Shown here piece by piece: positions 26,842 to 36,785 of a stretch of DNA of 45,147 nucleotides. The stretch's first letter is position 1; each line of letters opens with the position of its first letter. Origin of the DNA: Betaproteobacteria bacterium (lineage in GTDB: Bacteria; Pseudomonadota; Gammaproteobacteria; Burkholderiales; SG8-41); assembly GCA_025363575.1 (NCBI GenBank), contig JANYDM010000178.1, positions 1-45,147 on the forward strand, written 5' to 3'. A program made the translations under genes and the position numbers. The notes under the pieces were generated by a model, which saw nothing but the letters and a program-made list of their open reading frames with translations, was not told the origin of the DNA and did not search any database.

Positions 26842-29739
26842 TTGCGCAAAATCCCATATAAAACATGGTTATGGGCGGGAATTTTCCTGCTGTACCCGTG
26901 GGTTGCCCATGCAGCAGGCTTGGGGAAGTTCACCGTCTTGTCCGCTCTTGGTCAGCCGCTGGCCGCGGAAATCGACTTGGTGTCGATACAGAAGGATGAA
27001 TTGTCGTCCCTGACGGCACGCATTGCATCGCCCGACGCGTTTCAACAAGCCAACATCCAGTACAGCCCGGCGTTGATCGGGGTGCGCTTGAGCATCGAGC
27101 GCCGCAGCGATGGCAAACCTTACATCAAAGTGATCTCCACGCGGCCCGTTAACGAGCCTTTTCTTTCCGTTCTGGTGGAACTAAGTTGGGCGCAGGGCCG
27201 GCTGGTACGTGAGTACACGGCGCTTGTCGATCCGCCTGGCTATACGGCGCCAGTGACGCCACCGGTTGCATCCGCGCCCGTGGTGGTCGCGCCGGTCGCC
27301 CCCGAAACCAAGCCCATAGCGCCGACGCCGCAACCGGATAACGTGGCGACTGAAGCGGCGCCAAAGCCCGCGCAGAGACCAGCAGCCGTCGCCGTGCCGC
27401 GCCCGGCCGCGAGTGGCACAGATTACGCGGTTAAACGCGGTGACACGCTCGCCAAAATCGCGGCGAGCGTCAAACCTGAAGGCGTGACGCTCGACCAGGT
27501 TCTCGTCAGCCTCTACCGCAATAATTCGGACGCGTTCGCGGGCAATATGAACCGGCTTAAGACAGGCAAGATCCTGCGCGTCCCGGAGAAAGAGCGCATC
27601 GCCGAGACGGCGACGGCAGAAGCGACTAAGGAAGTCCGCGTGCAAGCATCGGACTGGAACAGTTATCGCCAGAAAGTAGCGGATGCCGCCGGCACCGCGC
27701 CCGCGGCAGAGACGCCGAAGTCGGCAACCAGCGGCAAGATAACGCCGAAGGTTGATGATAAGGCAACCGGCAAAGAGGCGCCCAAAGAGGTGCTGAAATT
27801 GTCGAAAGGCGAAACGCCAGTTGCCGGCCCAGCGGGCAACGGCAAGCCGGTCTCGGCCAAGGACCGTGTGCGCATGCTTGAGGAAGAAGCGACCGCGCGG
27901 GAAAAATCGCTCGCGGAAGCCAACGGCCGCGTCGCGCAGCTCGAAAAAAATATCAAGGACATGCAACGGCTGCTCGAGATGAAAGGCATAGCGCCGCCTG
28001 CCGGAAAACCCGCTGTACCGCCACCCCCCGCCAAGGCAGAGCCGGCGAAGTCGGAGCCCGTTAAAGCGGAGCCTGCGAAAAAAACCGAACCTGCAAAAGC
28101 AGATCCGGCAAAAGTGGAACCGGCAAAAGCGGAACCGGCAAAAGCGGAACCGGCGAAGGCAGAGCCGCCGAAGGATGCGGGCAAAGCACCGGTTGAGGCG
28201 GCAAAAGGCGACCAAAAAGGTACTCCAGCGGCGGTTGTCGAACCGGCTAAGGGAGATGCAACCAAAGCGGGCGATGCGGCTAAAGCCGAGCCGGCGCCCA
28301 AACCGAAACCCAAGCCCACCGCGCCACCGCCGCCTCCGCCCGAGCCCAGCCTCGTCGATCAACTCACTGATCCGCTGGTTCTCGCCGCAGGCATCGGCGG
28401 TCTGGTCGTGCTGGGTGGCGGCGCATTCTGGTTCGCACGCCGCCGCCGCGCGCAGGACGACGATACGCCGGGCGCGGCTTCTAAATCCGCGCCGACATTG
28501 GCTAAAGCCGCTCCTGCGACTGCCTCGACGATGGCAGCGTCGCCGATGGCGAGCCCCGTCGCCGGCAATGACGACGTCGATCCGCTGGCCGAAGCCGACC
28601 TCTATCTGAATTTCGGCCGCGACGCGCAGGCCGAAGAAGTGCTCAAGGAAGCGCTCGAAAAAAATCCGCAGCACGAAGAGGCGCAACTTAAATTGCTGCA
28701 AATCTACGCCGCGCGCAAAGACAAGGCGGAATTCGAAAAGATCGCGAAAAACCTGCATACTCAGACTGCCGGCATAGGCGACAACTGGCTCAAGGCGGCG
28801 GGCATGGGCTACGCGTTTGATGCCGAGAATCCGCTGTACGAAGCCGGCAAGGCGGCGCCGGCTGCTGCTGTAGTGCCGGTCGCTGGCGGCGCGGCGGTGG
28901 GCGGAACGGATCTTGATTTCGATCTCGAACTGTCGGCGGGCAGTGACCCGACGGCGACCGATGTGCCGCTCGACAGCGGTGAAAAGACCATGATAATGCG
29001 GCCGGGCGAGCTTGCTGCCATGTCTGGGGAAGTCAGCGATACCTCGGCAACCCAGGACATTACGCAGGATTCGGTGGCGGCCCAGGCATTCACGGCGGAT
29101 GTTGCTTCGCCGGACTTTACCTTGAACGCGCCAGCGGGGGCTGCAACGACTAACGTTCCTGACTTTACGGTCGACGCGCCGCCCGACGAATCGACTCGGA
29201 CGAATGTTACGGGCGATTCCGCGGCCAGCCCGATGGTGAGCGCGATTGATTTCAATTTCGATGCGCCGAAGGCGCCGGAACCGCCGCACGACAGTACGGT
29301 AATCATCAGTCCGGAAAATCAGGACAAGGCTGCAGATCTCGCGATGGATTTTGACATCGGTTCCAGCGCGCCGAAAGCCGCGGCACCGTCCGCTACCAGC
29401 TCAGTCGTGCCGCTTGACCCCGCGTTCATGCTCGACCTCGGCGGCGATGCACCGGCCGCCGCTACCGATGCCGGCAAGGCCGCGCCGGCGATTCCCGATA
29501 TCAGGCTTGACGATCTCAACCTTACGCTCGATGACGCGCCCAAGGCGGACGCGGCTGCCGCGTCCGGCGGCGCCAAAGACGATCATTGGTACGACGTGCA
29601 GACAAAATTTGACCTCGCCAAGGCCTACCAGGAAATGGGCGACAAGGACGGCGCGCGCGAAATTCTGCACGAAGTCATCAAGGAAGGCGACGCCGCGCAG
29701 CAGGCGGAAGCGAATCAACTGCTCGCCGCCCTCGGCTGA
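26842..29739 (+). CDS. fimV: FimV/HubP/TspA-family polar membrane protein (TTG start proposed)
   Basis: Cell-pole landmark protein family required for type IV pilus function in Pseudomonas (FimV) and pole organisation in Vibrio (HubP). From the TTG at 26842 it has 965 residues: signal peptide (LWAGIFLLYPWVAHA), the conserved periplasmic domain (AAGLGKFTVLSALGQPLAAEIDL), LysM at about 194-245, a coiled coil near 340-385, a Lys-Pro-Ala-Glu-rich stretch (about 395-500), one membrane helix (about 511-532), an acidic cytoplasmic region and the C-terminal FimV domain with a TPR (about 920-965). AAGAGG (26829-26834) sits 7 bp before the TTG, while the in-frame ATG at 26797 has no ribosome site. It lies between asd and truA, as in Pseudomonas. 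Confidence 0.92.
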   Translation: MRKIPYKTWLWAGIFLLYPWVAHAAGLGKFTVLSALGQPLAAEIDLVSIQKDELSSLTARIASPDAFQQANIQYSPALIGVRLSIERRSDGKPYIKVISTRPVNEPFLSVLVELSWAQGRLVREYTALVDPPGYTAPVTPPVASAPVVVAPVAPETKPIAPTPQPDNVATEAAPKPAQRPAAVAVPRPAASGTDYAVKRGDTLAKIAASVKPEGVTLDQVLVSLYRNNSDAFAGNMNRLKTGKILRVPEKERIAETATAEATKEVRVQASDWNSYRQKVADAAGTAPAAETPKSATSGKITPKVDDKATGKEAPKEVLKLSKGETPVAGPAGNGKPVSAKDRVRMLEEEATAREKSLAEANGRVAQLEKNIKDMQRLLEMKGIAPPAGKPAVPPPPAKAEPAKSEPVKAEPAKKTEPAKADPAKVEPAKAEPAKAEPAKAEPPKDAGKAPVEAAKGDQKGTPAAVVEPAKGDATKAGDAAKAEPAPKPKPKPTAPPPPPPEPSLVDQLTDPLVLAAGIGGLVVLGGGAFWFARRRRAQDDDTPGAASKSAPTLAKAAPATASTMAASPMASPVAGNDDVDPLAEADLYLNFGRDAQAEEVLKEALEKNPQHEEAQLKLLQIYAARKDKAEFEKIAKNLHTQTAGIGDNWLKAAGMGYAFDAENPLYEAGKAAPAAAVVPVAGGAAVGGTDLDFDLELSAGSDPTATDVPLDSGEKTMIMRPGELAAMSGEVSDTSATQDITQDSVAAQAFTADVASPDFTLNAPAGAATTNVPDFTVDAPPDESTRTNVTGDSAASPMVSAIDFNFDAPKAPEPPHDSTVIISPENQDKAADLAMDFDIGSSAPKAAAPSATSSVVPLDPAFMLDLGGDAPAAATDAGKAAPAIPDIRLDDLNLTLDDAPKADAAAASGGAKDDHWYDVQTKFDLAKAYQEMGDKDGAREILHEVIKEGDAAQQAEANQLLAALG

Positions 29740-29789
29740 CGCACGACCGCGGGAACCGGCGCCGCCGGTTTTCCACGCTCGCTAACCTG

Positions 29790-29823
29790 ACTGGCTGCGC
29801 TACGGTGCGGCCAGTTTTATTTT
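29790..29823 (+). terminator. Intrinsic terminator after fimV
   Basis: ACTGGCTGC (29790-29798) and GCGGCCAGT (29807-29815) form a 9-bp stem with one T-G wobble and an 8-base loop, followed by TTTTATTTT. A second, smaller hairpin without a strong T run lies at 29754-29770 (AACCGGC/GCCGGTT). It would separate fimV from truA, whose start is 18 bp further on. Confidence 0.75.
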
Positions 29824-29841
29824 GGAGCGGCAGAATCCGCG

Positions 29842-30627
29842 ATGAGAATCGCTCTCGGCATCGAATATAACGGCAGCGGCTTTTGCGGCTGGCAAACGCA
29901 GCCGTCAGGATGTGGCGTGCAGGACGCGCTGGAGCAGGCGCTGGCGGAGATTGCCGGCGAGAAAATCGCGACAATTTGCGCCGGGCGCACCGACACCGGT
30001 GTGCATGCCCTTGCGCAGGTCGTGCATTTCGATTGCGACGCCGCGCGGCCCGCTACGGCATGGGTTCGGGGGACGAACACGGGCTTGCCGGCGGCGGCTG
30101 CCGTAACGTGGATGCAGCAGGTGGGAGCGGATTTCAGCGCACGCTATTCCGCGACTGCGCGTTGCTATCGATACGTATTGCTGAATCATCCCGTGCGCCC
30201 TGCGCTCAACGCTGGTCGTGTCGCGTGGTTCCATGCGCCGCTGGATGTCGCGCAGATGCGCGATGCCGCAGCGTTGCTCACGGGCGAACATGATTTCAGC
30301 GCGTTTCGCTCCTCGGAATGTCAGGCGAAATCGCCGGTGCGCGAGTTGCGCCGTCTCGATATCCGCAGGAGCGGCGATTACATCGTGTTTGACCTGACTG
30401 CCAACGCGTTTTTGCATCACATGGTACGCAATATCGTCGGCTGTCTCGTCTACGTGGGCAACGGCAAGCATTCGCCGGCATGGGCCGGTGACGTGCTGGC
30501 CAGTTGCGACCGCACGCAAGCGGCGCCCACGCTCGATGCGTCGGGGCTATATCTCGCGCGCGTGAGCTATGATGCGAAGTGGGGAATACCCGCGCCGGCG
30601 CGCCGCGCGTGGTTTGACGAAAACTGA
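29842..30627 (+). CDS. truA: tRNA pseudouridine(38-40) synthase
   Basis: Converts uridines 38-40 in the anticodon arm of many tRNAs to pseudouridine. It has 261 residues. The catalytic Asp is in AGRTDTGVHALAQVVHF; other motifs are GIEYNGSGFCGWQ, FSARYSATARCYRYVL and NAFLHHMVRNIVG. It starts just after the fimV terminator with GGAGCGG at 29824-29830 as a possible ribosome site, and trpF follows by 8 bp, so truA probably heads the trpFBA message. Confidence 0.96.
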   Translation: MRIALGIEYNGSGFCGWQTQPSGCGVQDALEQALAEIAGEKIATICAGRTDTGVHALAQVVHFDCDAARPATAWVRGTNTGLPAAAAVTWMQQVGADFSARYSATARCYRYVLLNHPVRPALNAGRVAWFHAPLDVAQMRDAAALLTGEHDFSAFRSSECQAKSPVRELRRLDIRRSGDYIVFDLTANAFLHHMVRNIVGCLVYVGNGKHSPAWAGDVLASCDRTQAAPTLDASGLYLARVSYDAKWGIPAPARRAWFDEN

Positions 30628-30635
30628 GTAAAGCA

Positions 30636-31259
30636 ATGACGACTGCCGTGAAAATCTGCGGGATTACGCGCGAAGCCGATGCTGCTGCTGCAGCGCGGCT
30701 GGGCGCGCACGCGCTTGGTTTCAACTTCTGCGCGAAGAGCCCGCGCTTCGTGACGGCAGCCCGCGCGGCGGCGCTGATCAAAACGCTGCCGCCATTTATC
30801 ACCGCGGTAGGCCTGTTCGTGAACCCCGCAGCGCGCGAGGTTGAAAACGTCTTGCGTGAAGTGCCGCTGGCTTTGCTGCAATTTCACGGCGAAGAACCGC
30901 CCGAATTCTGCGCGCAGTTCGGCACGCCGTATATCAAGGCGGCCCGCGTCAGGGCCGGGGTCGATTTGCTACAATACGCCCGGCTTTACGGCTCGGCGCG
31001 CGGCCTGCTGCTCGATGCTTTCGTGGATGGCATACACGGCGGCACGGGGACGGCATTTGACTGGAATCTGATCCCGAGCGAACTGCCGCTGCCGGTCACA
31101 TTGTCGGGCGGCCTGCATCCCGGAAACGTGGCGGAAGCCATCCGGCGCGTTGCGCCGTGGGCCGTGGACGTCAGTTCCGGCGTCGAAGCGAGCCGCGGCA
31201 TCAAAGATGCGCAAAAAATTGCGGCATTCATGAAAGAGGTGCGTAGTGCGGATGTATGA
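30636..31259 (+). CDS. trpF: Phosphoribosylanthranilate isomerase
   Basis: Amadori rearrangement of N-(5-phosphoribosyl)anthranilate in tryptophan synthesis. A 207-residue TIM barrel with the catalytic Cys in VKICGITR, the catalytic Asp in LLLDAFVDG, and the phosphate-binding [10 protein letters not shown] and VDVSSGVE. It lies 8 bp after truA and overlaps trpB by 14 bp, suggesting translational coupling. Confidence 0.96.
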   Translation: MTTAVKICGITREADAAAAARLGAHALGFNFCAKSPRFVTAARAAALIKTLPPFITAVGLFVNPAAREVENVLREVPLALLQFHGEEPPEFCAQFGTPYIKAARVRAGVDLLQYARLYGSARGLLLDAFVDGIHGGTGTAFDWNLIPSELPLPVTLSGGLHPGNVAEAIRRVAPWAVDVSSGVEASRGIKDAQKIAAFMKEVRSADV

Positions 31260-32445
31260 CCTGCCCGACGACAACGGACATTTCGGCCCGTACGGCGGCG
31301 TATTCGTCGCTGAAACGCTGATTCAGGCGCTCGATCAGCTGAAGGCGGAGTACGAGCACTACCGCAACGATCCCGCGTTCCGTGCCGAGTTCGAGTACGA
31401 GCTCAAGCATTATGTCGGCAGGCCGAGCCCCGTCTATCACGCCAGGCGCTGGTCCGCGCATTTCGGCGGCGCGCAGGTGTATCTCAAGCGTGAAGACCTC
31501 AATCACACCGGCGCGCACAAGATCAACAACACGGTAGGCCAGGCTCTGCTTGCCAAGCGCATGGGCAAGCCGCGCGTAATCGCCGAGACCGGCGCGGGCC
31601 AGCATGGCGTCGCGACCGCGACGGTTGCCGCGCGATACGGCATGAAGTGCGTCGTTTATATGGGGTCGGAGGACATCAAACGCCAGGCGCAGAACGTCTA
31701 TCGCATGAAGCTTCTGGGCGCCAGCGTAGTGCCGGTCGAGTCCGGCTCGAAAACGCTCAAAGACGCGCTCAACGAGGCAATGCGCGACTGGGTCACTAAT
31801 GTGAACGACACTTTTTACATCATAGGCACGGTCGCCGGCCCGCATCCGTATCCGATGATGGTGCGCGATTTTCAGTCGGTAATCGGCATCGAAGCGAAGC
31901 GGCAGATGCAGGAGATGGCAGGGCGCCAGCCGGATGCAGTGCTCGCGTGCGTGGGCGGCGGCTCCAATGCGATGGGCTTGTTCTATCCGTATATCACGGA
32001 AGAAAAAGTGCGCATTGTGGGCGTCGAGGCGGCGGGTCATGGACTCGAGACCGGCAAGCACGCTGCGACTCTGACCGCCGGCAAGCCGGGTGTCCTGCAC
32101 GGCAACCGCACTTATCTGTTGCAGGACGACAACGGCCAGATCATAGAGACGCATTCGATATCAGCGGGCCTCGATTATCCGGGCGTCGGACCCGAGCACG
32201 CCTGGTTGAAAGACAGCGGCCGAGCGGAATACGTGTCAGTCACCGACGACGAAGCACTCGCCGCATTTCACGACCTGTGCCGGCTGGAAGGCATCATACC
32301 GGCGCTTGAATCGAGCCACGCGCTCGCCTATGCGGCGAAAATGGCGCCACGAATGAAGAAAGATCAAATCCTGCTCGTCAATCTCTCCGGCCGCGGCGAC
32401 AAGGACATGCACACGGTCGCCGAAAAATCCGGCCTCAAATTCTAG
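31246..32445 (+). CDS. trpB: Tryptophan synthase beta subunit
   Basis: Condenses indole with serine using PLP; works as an alpha2-beta2 complex with TrpA. It has 399 residues. The PLP lysine is Lys92 in HTGAHKINN, the catalytic ETGAGQHG motif is present, and GGGSNAMG binds the PLP phosphate. The start is probably GTG at 31246, 6 bp after AGAGG; an ATG two codons later (31252) has a 12-bp spacing. The first bases overlap the end of trpF. Confidence 0.96.
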   Translation: MRMYDLPDDNGHFGPYGGVFVAETLIQALDQLKAEYEHYRNDPAFRAEFEYELKHYVGRPSPVYHARRWSAHFGGAQVYLKREDLNHTGAHKINNTVGQALLAKRMGKPRVIAETGAGQHGVATATVAARYGMKCVVYMGSEDIKRQAQNVYRMKLLGASVVPVESGSKTLKDALNEAMRDWVTNVNDTFYIIGTVAGPHPYPMMVRDFQSVIGIEAKRQMQEMAGRQPDAVLACVGGGSNAMGLFYPYITEEKVRIVGVEAAGHGLETGKHAATLTAGKPGVLHGNRTYLLQDDNGQIIETHSISAGLDYPGVGPEHAWLKDSGRAEYVSVTDDEALAAFHDLCRLEGIIPALESSHALAYAAKMAPRMKKDQILLVNLSGRGDKDMHTVAEKSGLKF

Positions 32446-32450
32446 CCGCG

Positions 32451-33248
32451 ATGTCGAGAATAGACGCCACGTTCGACGCGCTGCGCAAGCGGGGCAGGAA
32501 AGCGCTGATACCTTTTATCACCGCCGGCGATCCCGACCCCGCGCTGACCGTGCCGCTGATGCATGCACTGGTGGAAGCGGGCGCCGACGTGATCGAGTTG
32601 GGTGTGCCGTTTTCCGATCCGATGGCGGACGGCCCGACCATACAGCGGTCGAGCGAGCGGGCGTTGAAGCACGGCACGTCGCTCACCCACGTGCTCGATT
32701 TTACCGCCGAATTCCGCAAGACGGACAGCAAGACGCCCGTGGTGCTCATGGGTTATGCGAATCCGATCGAGGCGATCGGCCACCGGAAATTCGCAGACAA
32801 GGCGCTGGCGGCGGGTGTGGACGGTGTACTGGTGGTCGATTATCCGCCGCAGGAAGCCGCTGAATTTGCACAGTTGCTCGCCGAGCGAGAAATCGATGCC
32901 ATCTTTCTGCTGTCGCCGACTTCGACCGAGACGCGCATCAAGGAGGTCGCGCGCTACGCTCGCGGCTACATTTACTACGTGTCGCTGCGCGGCGTGACCG
33001 GGGCCGCGAACCTCGACGTTGGCGAGGTCGCGAAAAAACTGCCGGAAATTCGCGCGCACATCAAGCTTCCAATCGGCGTCGGCTTCGGCATACGCGACGC
33101 GCAAACGGCGCGCGCGGTAGCGGCTGTTGCCGATGCGGTCGTCATCGGCAGCCGCCTGGTGCAGGAAATCGAAACGAGCCCGCGTGCCAGCGTGCTGGAC
33201 AATATATCGAAGCTGGTCAAGGATATCCGCAGTGCGATCGACCGCTAA
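32451..33248 (+). CDS. trpA: Tryptophan synthase alpha subunit
   Basis: Cleaves indole-3-glycerol phosphate and channels indole to TrpB. A 265-residue TIM barrel with the catalytic Glu49 ([10 protein letters not shown]) and Asp60 (MADGPT) at the same numbers as in the Salmonella enzyme, and the phosphate site VGFGIRDA. It starts 5 bp after trpB. In Pseudomonas the block runs trpF-accD directly, so the presence of trpBA here follows the betaproteobacterial arrangement. Confidence 0.96.
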   Translation: MSRIDATFDALRKRGRKALIPFITAGDPDPALTVPLMHALVEAGADVIELGVPFSDPMADGPTIQRSSERALKHGTSLTHVLDFTAEFRKTDSKTPVVLMGYANPIEAIGHRKFADKALAAGVDGVLVVDYPPQEAAEFAQLLAEREIDAIFLLSPTSTETRIKEVARYARGYIYYVSLRGVTGAANLDVGEVAKKLPEIRAHIKLPIGVGFGIRDAQTARAVAAVADAVVIGSRLVQEIETSPRASVLDNISKLVKDIRSAIDR

Positions 33249-33344
33249 AGAATCATGGAGCGAGGGGATTGCGCTCTATTGCAGGTCCCGTGACTTCAGC
33301 GGTAACCTCGGCTCTTCAGTCACAGCTTCCCCCAGAGGAACGCC

Positions 33345-34211
33345 ATGAGCTGGTTGAAAAAACTATTGCCGCCCAAGATCAACCGCGACGGCGGCAGCCC
33401 GAAAAAAAACGTCCCCGAAGGGCTATGGAGCAAGTGCGACGCTTGCGAAGCGGTGCTCTACCGCACCGATCTTGAAAAGAACCTCTCCGTCTGTCCCAAA
33501 TGCAATCACCACAACCGGCTGTCGGCGCGCGAACGTCTCGATTCGCTGCTCGATGCCGAAGGCCGCTATGAAATCGGCTACGAAGTCTTGCCCGTCGACA
33601 CGCTCAAGTTCAAGGACAGCCGCCGCTACACCGAGCGTCTGGACGAGGCGCGCAAAGAGACTGAGGAGGACGACGCACTGATCGTCATGCAGGGGAGCAT
33701 CAAGACCATTCCGCTGGTGGCCGCAGCGTTCGAATTCAGGTTTCTCGGCGGCTCGATGGGTTCCGTCGTCGGCGAGCGTTTCGTGCGCGGCGTGCAGGTC
33801 TGCCTCGAGCAAAAACTGCCTTTTGTGTGCTTCACCGCGAGCGGCGGTGCGCGCATGCAGGAAGGCCTGCTGTCGCTGATGCAGATGTCGAAAACGTGCG
33901 CGGCGCTCACTCAGCTCGGGGCCGAAAAGCTGCCTTTTATCTCGGTGCTGACCGACCCTACGATGGGCGGCGTGTCGGCGAGTTTTGCGCTCATCGGCGA
34001 TGTGGTCTTCGCCGAGCCCAGGGCGCTGATCGGATTTGCCGGGCCGCGCGTAATCGAGCAGACCGTGCGCGAAACATTGCCGGAAGGTTTTCAGCGCTCG
34101 GAGTTCCTGCTCGAGCACGGCGCGATCGACCTCATCGTCGACCGCCGCGAAATGCGCGACAAGCTGGCGAGCGTCATCACGCTGCTCCAGAAGCTGCCCG
34201 CGGCAGCGTGA
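33345..34211 (+). CDS. accD: Acetyl-CoA carboxylase carboxyltransferase subunit beta
   Basis: Beta half of the carboxyltransferase that makes malonyl-CoA for fatty acid synthesis, working with AccA. It has 288 residues with the N-terminal zinc ribbon Cys31, Cys34, Cys50 and Cys53, then the crotonase-like domain with [12 protein letters not shown] and [20 protein letters not shown] (33335-33340) precedes the ATG at 33345. The 96-bp gap after trpA contains no gene. Confidence 0.97.
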   Translation: MSWLKKLLPPKINRDGGSPKKNVPEGLWSKCDACEAVLYRTDLEKNLSVCPKCNHHNRLSARERLDSLLDAEGRYEIGYEVLPVDTLKFKDSRRYTERLDEARKETEEDDALIVMQGSIKTIPLVAAAFEFRFLGGSMGSVVGERFVRGVQVCLEQKLPFVCFTASGGARMQEGLLSLMQMSKTCAALTQLGAEKLPFISVLTDPTMGGVSASFALIGDVVFAEPRALIGFAGPRVIEQTVRETLPEGFQRSEFLLEHGAIDLIVDRREMRDKLASVITLLQKLPAAA

Positions 34212-34237
34212 TCTCCCGCACCCCGTAAGGCCGCGTC

Positions 34238-35518
34238 GTGGAAAAAACTCCGTCGCGCACACTGGCGCAGTGGCTCGCTTATCTCGAGCAGTTGCATCCC
34301 CACGCCATCGCGATGGGACTCGAGCGCGTATCGCGCGTCGCGCAAGCGCTGGCGCTGCCGTCCGTGCCCGCGTTCGCCGTCATCACCGTCGGCGGCACGA
34401 ACGGCAAGGGCTCGTGCTGTGCAATGCTGGAAGCCATCCTGCTCAACGCAGGTTACCGCGTCGGCTGCTATACCTCGCCGCATCTGATCGATTACAACGA
34501 GCGTGTGCGCATCGGCGGCCGCAGCGTTGGTGATGACGAGCTGGGCGCCGCATTCGCGCGCATCGAGGCCGCGCGCGGCGAAATCTCTTTGACTTATTTT
34601 GAATTCGGCACGCTGGCTGCCGTGCTTGCATTTGCTGCCGAAAAAGTTGACGTAGCTCTACTCGAAGTCGGGCTGGGCGGACGCCTCGACGCAGTCAATG
34701 TTTTTGACGCCGATTGTGCGCTGGTGGCAAGCGTCGATCTTGATCATCAGGATTATCTCGGGCCGACGCGCGAAGCGATCGGTTTTGAGAAAGCGGGCAT
34801 ATTCCGTGCGGGCCGTCCGGCAATTTGCGCCGATGCCGACCCGCCGGCGAGCCTGGTCGGGCACGCGCGCGCAACCGGCGCCGAGCTGCAGGTGATAGAC
34901 CGAGATTTCGGTTATGTTGCGACTCCCCAGCAATGGCGTTACTGGGGCTCCGGCGGCAAGCGTCACGGTCTGCCCTATCCGGCGCTGCGCGGCACTTTTC
35001 AACTCGGCAACGCTTCTGCATGTATTACCGCGCTCGATACGCTGCGCGCGCGCTTGCCAGTGACTGCACAGGATGTGCGCAGCGGGTTGTTGCAAGCCGA
35101 AATCGCAGGGCGCTTTCAAGTCTTGCCTGGCCGACCACAGGTCATCCTCGACGTCGCCCACAATCCGCACGCCGCGCGCGGGCTGGCGATTAATCTTGCG
35201 GCGATTCCAAAGGGCGGCCGCACGATTGCGGTATTTGCCATGTTCAAGGACAAGGATATCGCCGGCGTTATAGCGGCGGTCAAGGACAGAATCAGTGACT
35301 GGATGGTCGCGGACGCCGCAGGCGTGCGCGGTGCTACCGCGGCCCAGCTAAGTGCGGAAATAAGAGGTGCCGGCGCAAGCGCAGCCGTGATTGAATTTTC
35401 CGATGTCGCGGCGGCATGGCATGCCGCCTGTAAATCAGCGGCCGATAATGATAAAATCGTTGTTTTCGGATCGTTTCTTACCGTTGCCGCGGTGATGCGG
35501 GAGCGGCAACGCGGGTAA
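34238..35518 (+). CDS. folC: Dihydrofolate synthase / folylpolyglutamate synthase
   Basis: ATP-dependent ligase that adds glutamate to dihydropteroate and then to tetrahydrofolate. It has 426 residues. The P loop GGTNGKGS is at 52-59, followed by YTSPHLIDYNERVRI, GLGGRLDAVN (family signature) and DVAHNPHA in the C-terminal domain. The start codon is GTG (34238), with TAAGG about 8 bp upstream; the next in-frame ATG would remove the N-terminal helix. It complements thyA and folA at the other end of the window. Confidence 0.95.
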   Translation: MEKTPSRTLAQWLAYLEQLHPHAIAMGLERVSRVAQALALPSVPAFAVITVGGTNGKGSCCAMLEAILLNAGYRVGCYTSPHLIDYNERVRIGGRSVGDDELGAAFARIEAARGEISLTYFEFGTLAAVLAFAAEKVDVALLEVGLGGRLDAVNVFDADCALVASVDLDHQDYLGPTREAIGFEKAGIFRAGRPAICADADPPASLVGHARATGAELQVIDRDFGYVATPQQWRYWGSGGKRHGLPYPALRGTFQLGNASACITALDTLRARLPVTAQDVRSGLLQAEIAGRFQVLPGRPQVILDVAHNPHAARGLAINLAAIPKGGRTIAVFAMFKDKDIAGVIAAVKDRISDWMVADAAGVRGATAAQLSAEIRGAGASAAVIEFSDVAAAWHAACKSAADNDKIVVFGSFLTVAAVMRERQRG

Positions 35519-35533
35519 AAACTCCGGACGAAC

Positions 35534-36289
35534 ATGGCGAAATCAATTAGCGAAGAAGAGCTGCAACTCAGAAAACGCGCGCGCCGCCGCCTGGTCGGCG
35601 CGATAGCCCTCGTAACCATCATCGCGGTGTTCCTGCCGATGGTGCTCGATCATGAGCCCAAACCTGTCAGCCAGGACGTCAGCATCAAGATTCCATCGCC
35701 TGATTCCGGCGCTTTTACCTCGAAGATAGTACCGGCCGCGCCGGCGCCGAAACCCGCGCCCGAGCCGGCCACCAAAGCTGCCGAGTCAATCCAGACGGAC
35801 GCTCCGGCCCCGCCCGTCGCGAAGGCCGAAACGAAGGGGGCTGCCGCCAAACCTGTGCTGACTGCCGCCGTGCCGCCCGAAAACGACACCGAAGCAGCGC
35901 CGCCAAAGAAAACAGCCGACAAGCCGGCGGCGCCGGCAAAGGCAATCGAAAAATCCGCCGCGCCTGCCAAAGCGGTCGAGAGACCGGCCGCTCCGGAGAA
36001 ACCGAAAGCAGCAGAAGCGTCGAAACCGGCTGAAAAAATCAAGCCCGCGACCAAGGGCGTCGCCGGCTATGTGGTGCAAATCGCCGCGCTCAATGATGCG
36101 GACAAGGCGAAGCAGATGCGCGACCAGATTGCGGCTGCCGGCGTCAAGGCCTACACGGAGGTGGTGCCGACCACCAAAGGCAATGTGACTCGCGTGCGCG
36201 CAGGGCCTTTCGCGGCGCGCGGAGATGCAGACAAGGCGCGCGACAAGCTGAAGGCGCTTGGGCTGAGCGGAAACGTCATCCCGAAATGA
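35534..36289 (+). CDS. dedD: DedD-like SPOR-domain membrane protein
   Basis: A 251-residue bitopic inner-membrane protein: a basic N terminus (RKRARRRL), one transmembrane helix (about residues 21-38), a Pro/Ala/Lys-rich periplasmic linker (about 60-170), and a C-terminal SPOR domain (YVVQIAALNDADKAKQMRDQI... to the end) that binds denuded septal peptidoglycan. This layout and its place between folC and cvpA match DedD-type division proteins. It overlaps cvpA by 4 bp (ATGA). Confidence 0.88.
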   Translation: MAKSISEEELQLRKRARRRLVGAIALVTIIAVFLPMVLDHEPKPVSQDVSIKIPSPDSGAFTSKIVPAAPAPKPAPEPATKAAESIQTDAPAPPVAKAETKGAAAKPVLTAAVPPENDTEAAPPKKTADKPAAPAKAIEKSAAPAKAVERPAAPEKPKAAEASKPAEKIKPATKGVAGYVVQIAALNDADKAKQMRDQIAAAGVKAYTEVVPTTKGNVTRVRAGPFAARGDADKARDKLKALGLSGNVIPK

Positions 36290-36777
36290 CGTGGATAGAC
36301 TACACGGTCATCGCTATCGTCGGCATTTCGGTCTTGTTGAGCATCATCCACGGTTTCGTGCGCGAACTGCTGTCGCTAGCATCGTGGGTCGCCGCATTCG
36401 TGGTAGCGCAGATGTTCGCGGGCGACGTCGCGCCGCAACTGCCCGCCGCGCTGGCGAACCCGTCATTGCGCTTGCTCGCGGCATTTCTGTGCGTGTTCCT
36501 CGCAGTCATGCTGATCATGACGGTAGTCGCGATGGTCGTCTCGCGCCTGGTCAAGACCGCGGGGCTGGGGTTCGCGGACCGCGCGCTGGGCGCGGTATTC
36601 GGGTTGGTGCGCGGCTTGGCGATAGTTCTGACCGCGGTATTGCTGGCCGGGTTGACTACATTGCCGCGTCAGCCGGCGTGGCGAAATGCATTGCTGAGCG
36701 AACCACTTGTAATATTGGCGAACTCGGTTAAAGTCTGGTTGCCTGACGATATGGCGAAGCACATCAACTACGGGTAG
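36286..36777 (+). CDS. cvpA: CvpA family membrane protein
   Basis: A 163-residue inner-membrane protein with about four helices (opening [32 protein letters not shown]). CvpA proteins are required for colicin V production and normally precede purF; the molecular role is not settled. The start overlaps the dedD stop (ATGA, 36286-36289), and purF follows by 8 bp, so translation is probably coupled. Confidence 0.92.
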   Translation: MTWIDYTVIAIVGISVLLSIIHGFVRELLSLASWVAAFVVAQMFAGDVAPQLPAALANPSLRLLAAFLCVFLAVMLIMTVVAMVVSRLVKTAGLGFADRALGAVFGLVRGLAIVLTAVLLAGLTTLPRQPAWRNALLSEPLVILANSVKVWLPDDMAKHINYG

Positions 36778-36785
36778 GGACTGTT

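Noticed and set aside
28030..28180. Short tandem DNA repeats encoding A-K-A-E-P units in fimV
   Set aside because: They are in frame and form the ordinary low-complexity linker of FimV proteins; not a separate repeat element or CRISPR.
27181..29289. 702-codon open frame antisense to fimV
   Set aside because: It consists of Arg-, Phe- and Leu-rich low-complexity sequence mirroring the Lys/Ala/Pro-rich fimV codons. GC-rich genes commonly give long antisense frames; no domain is visible.
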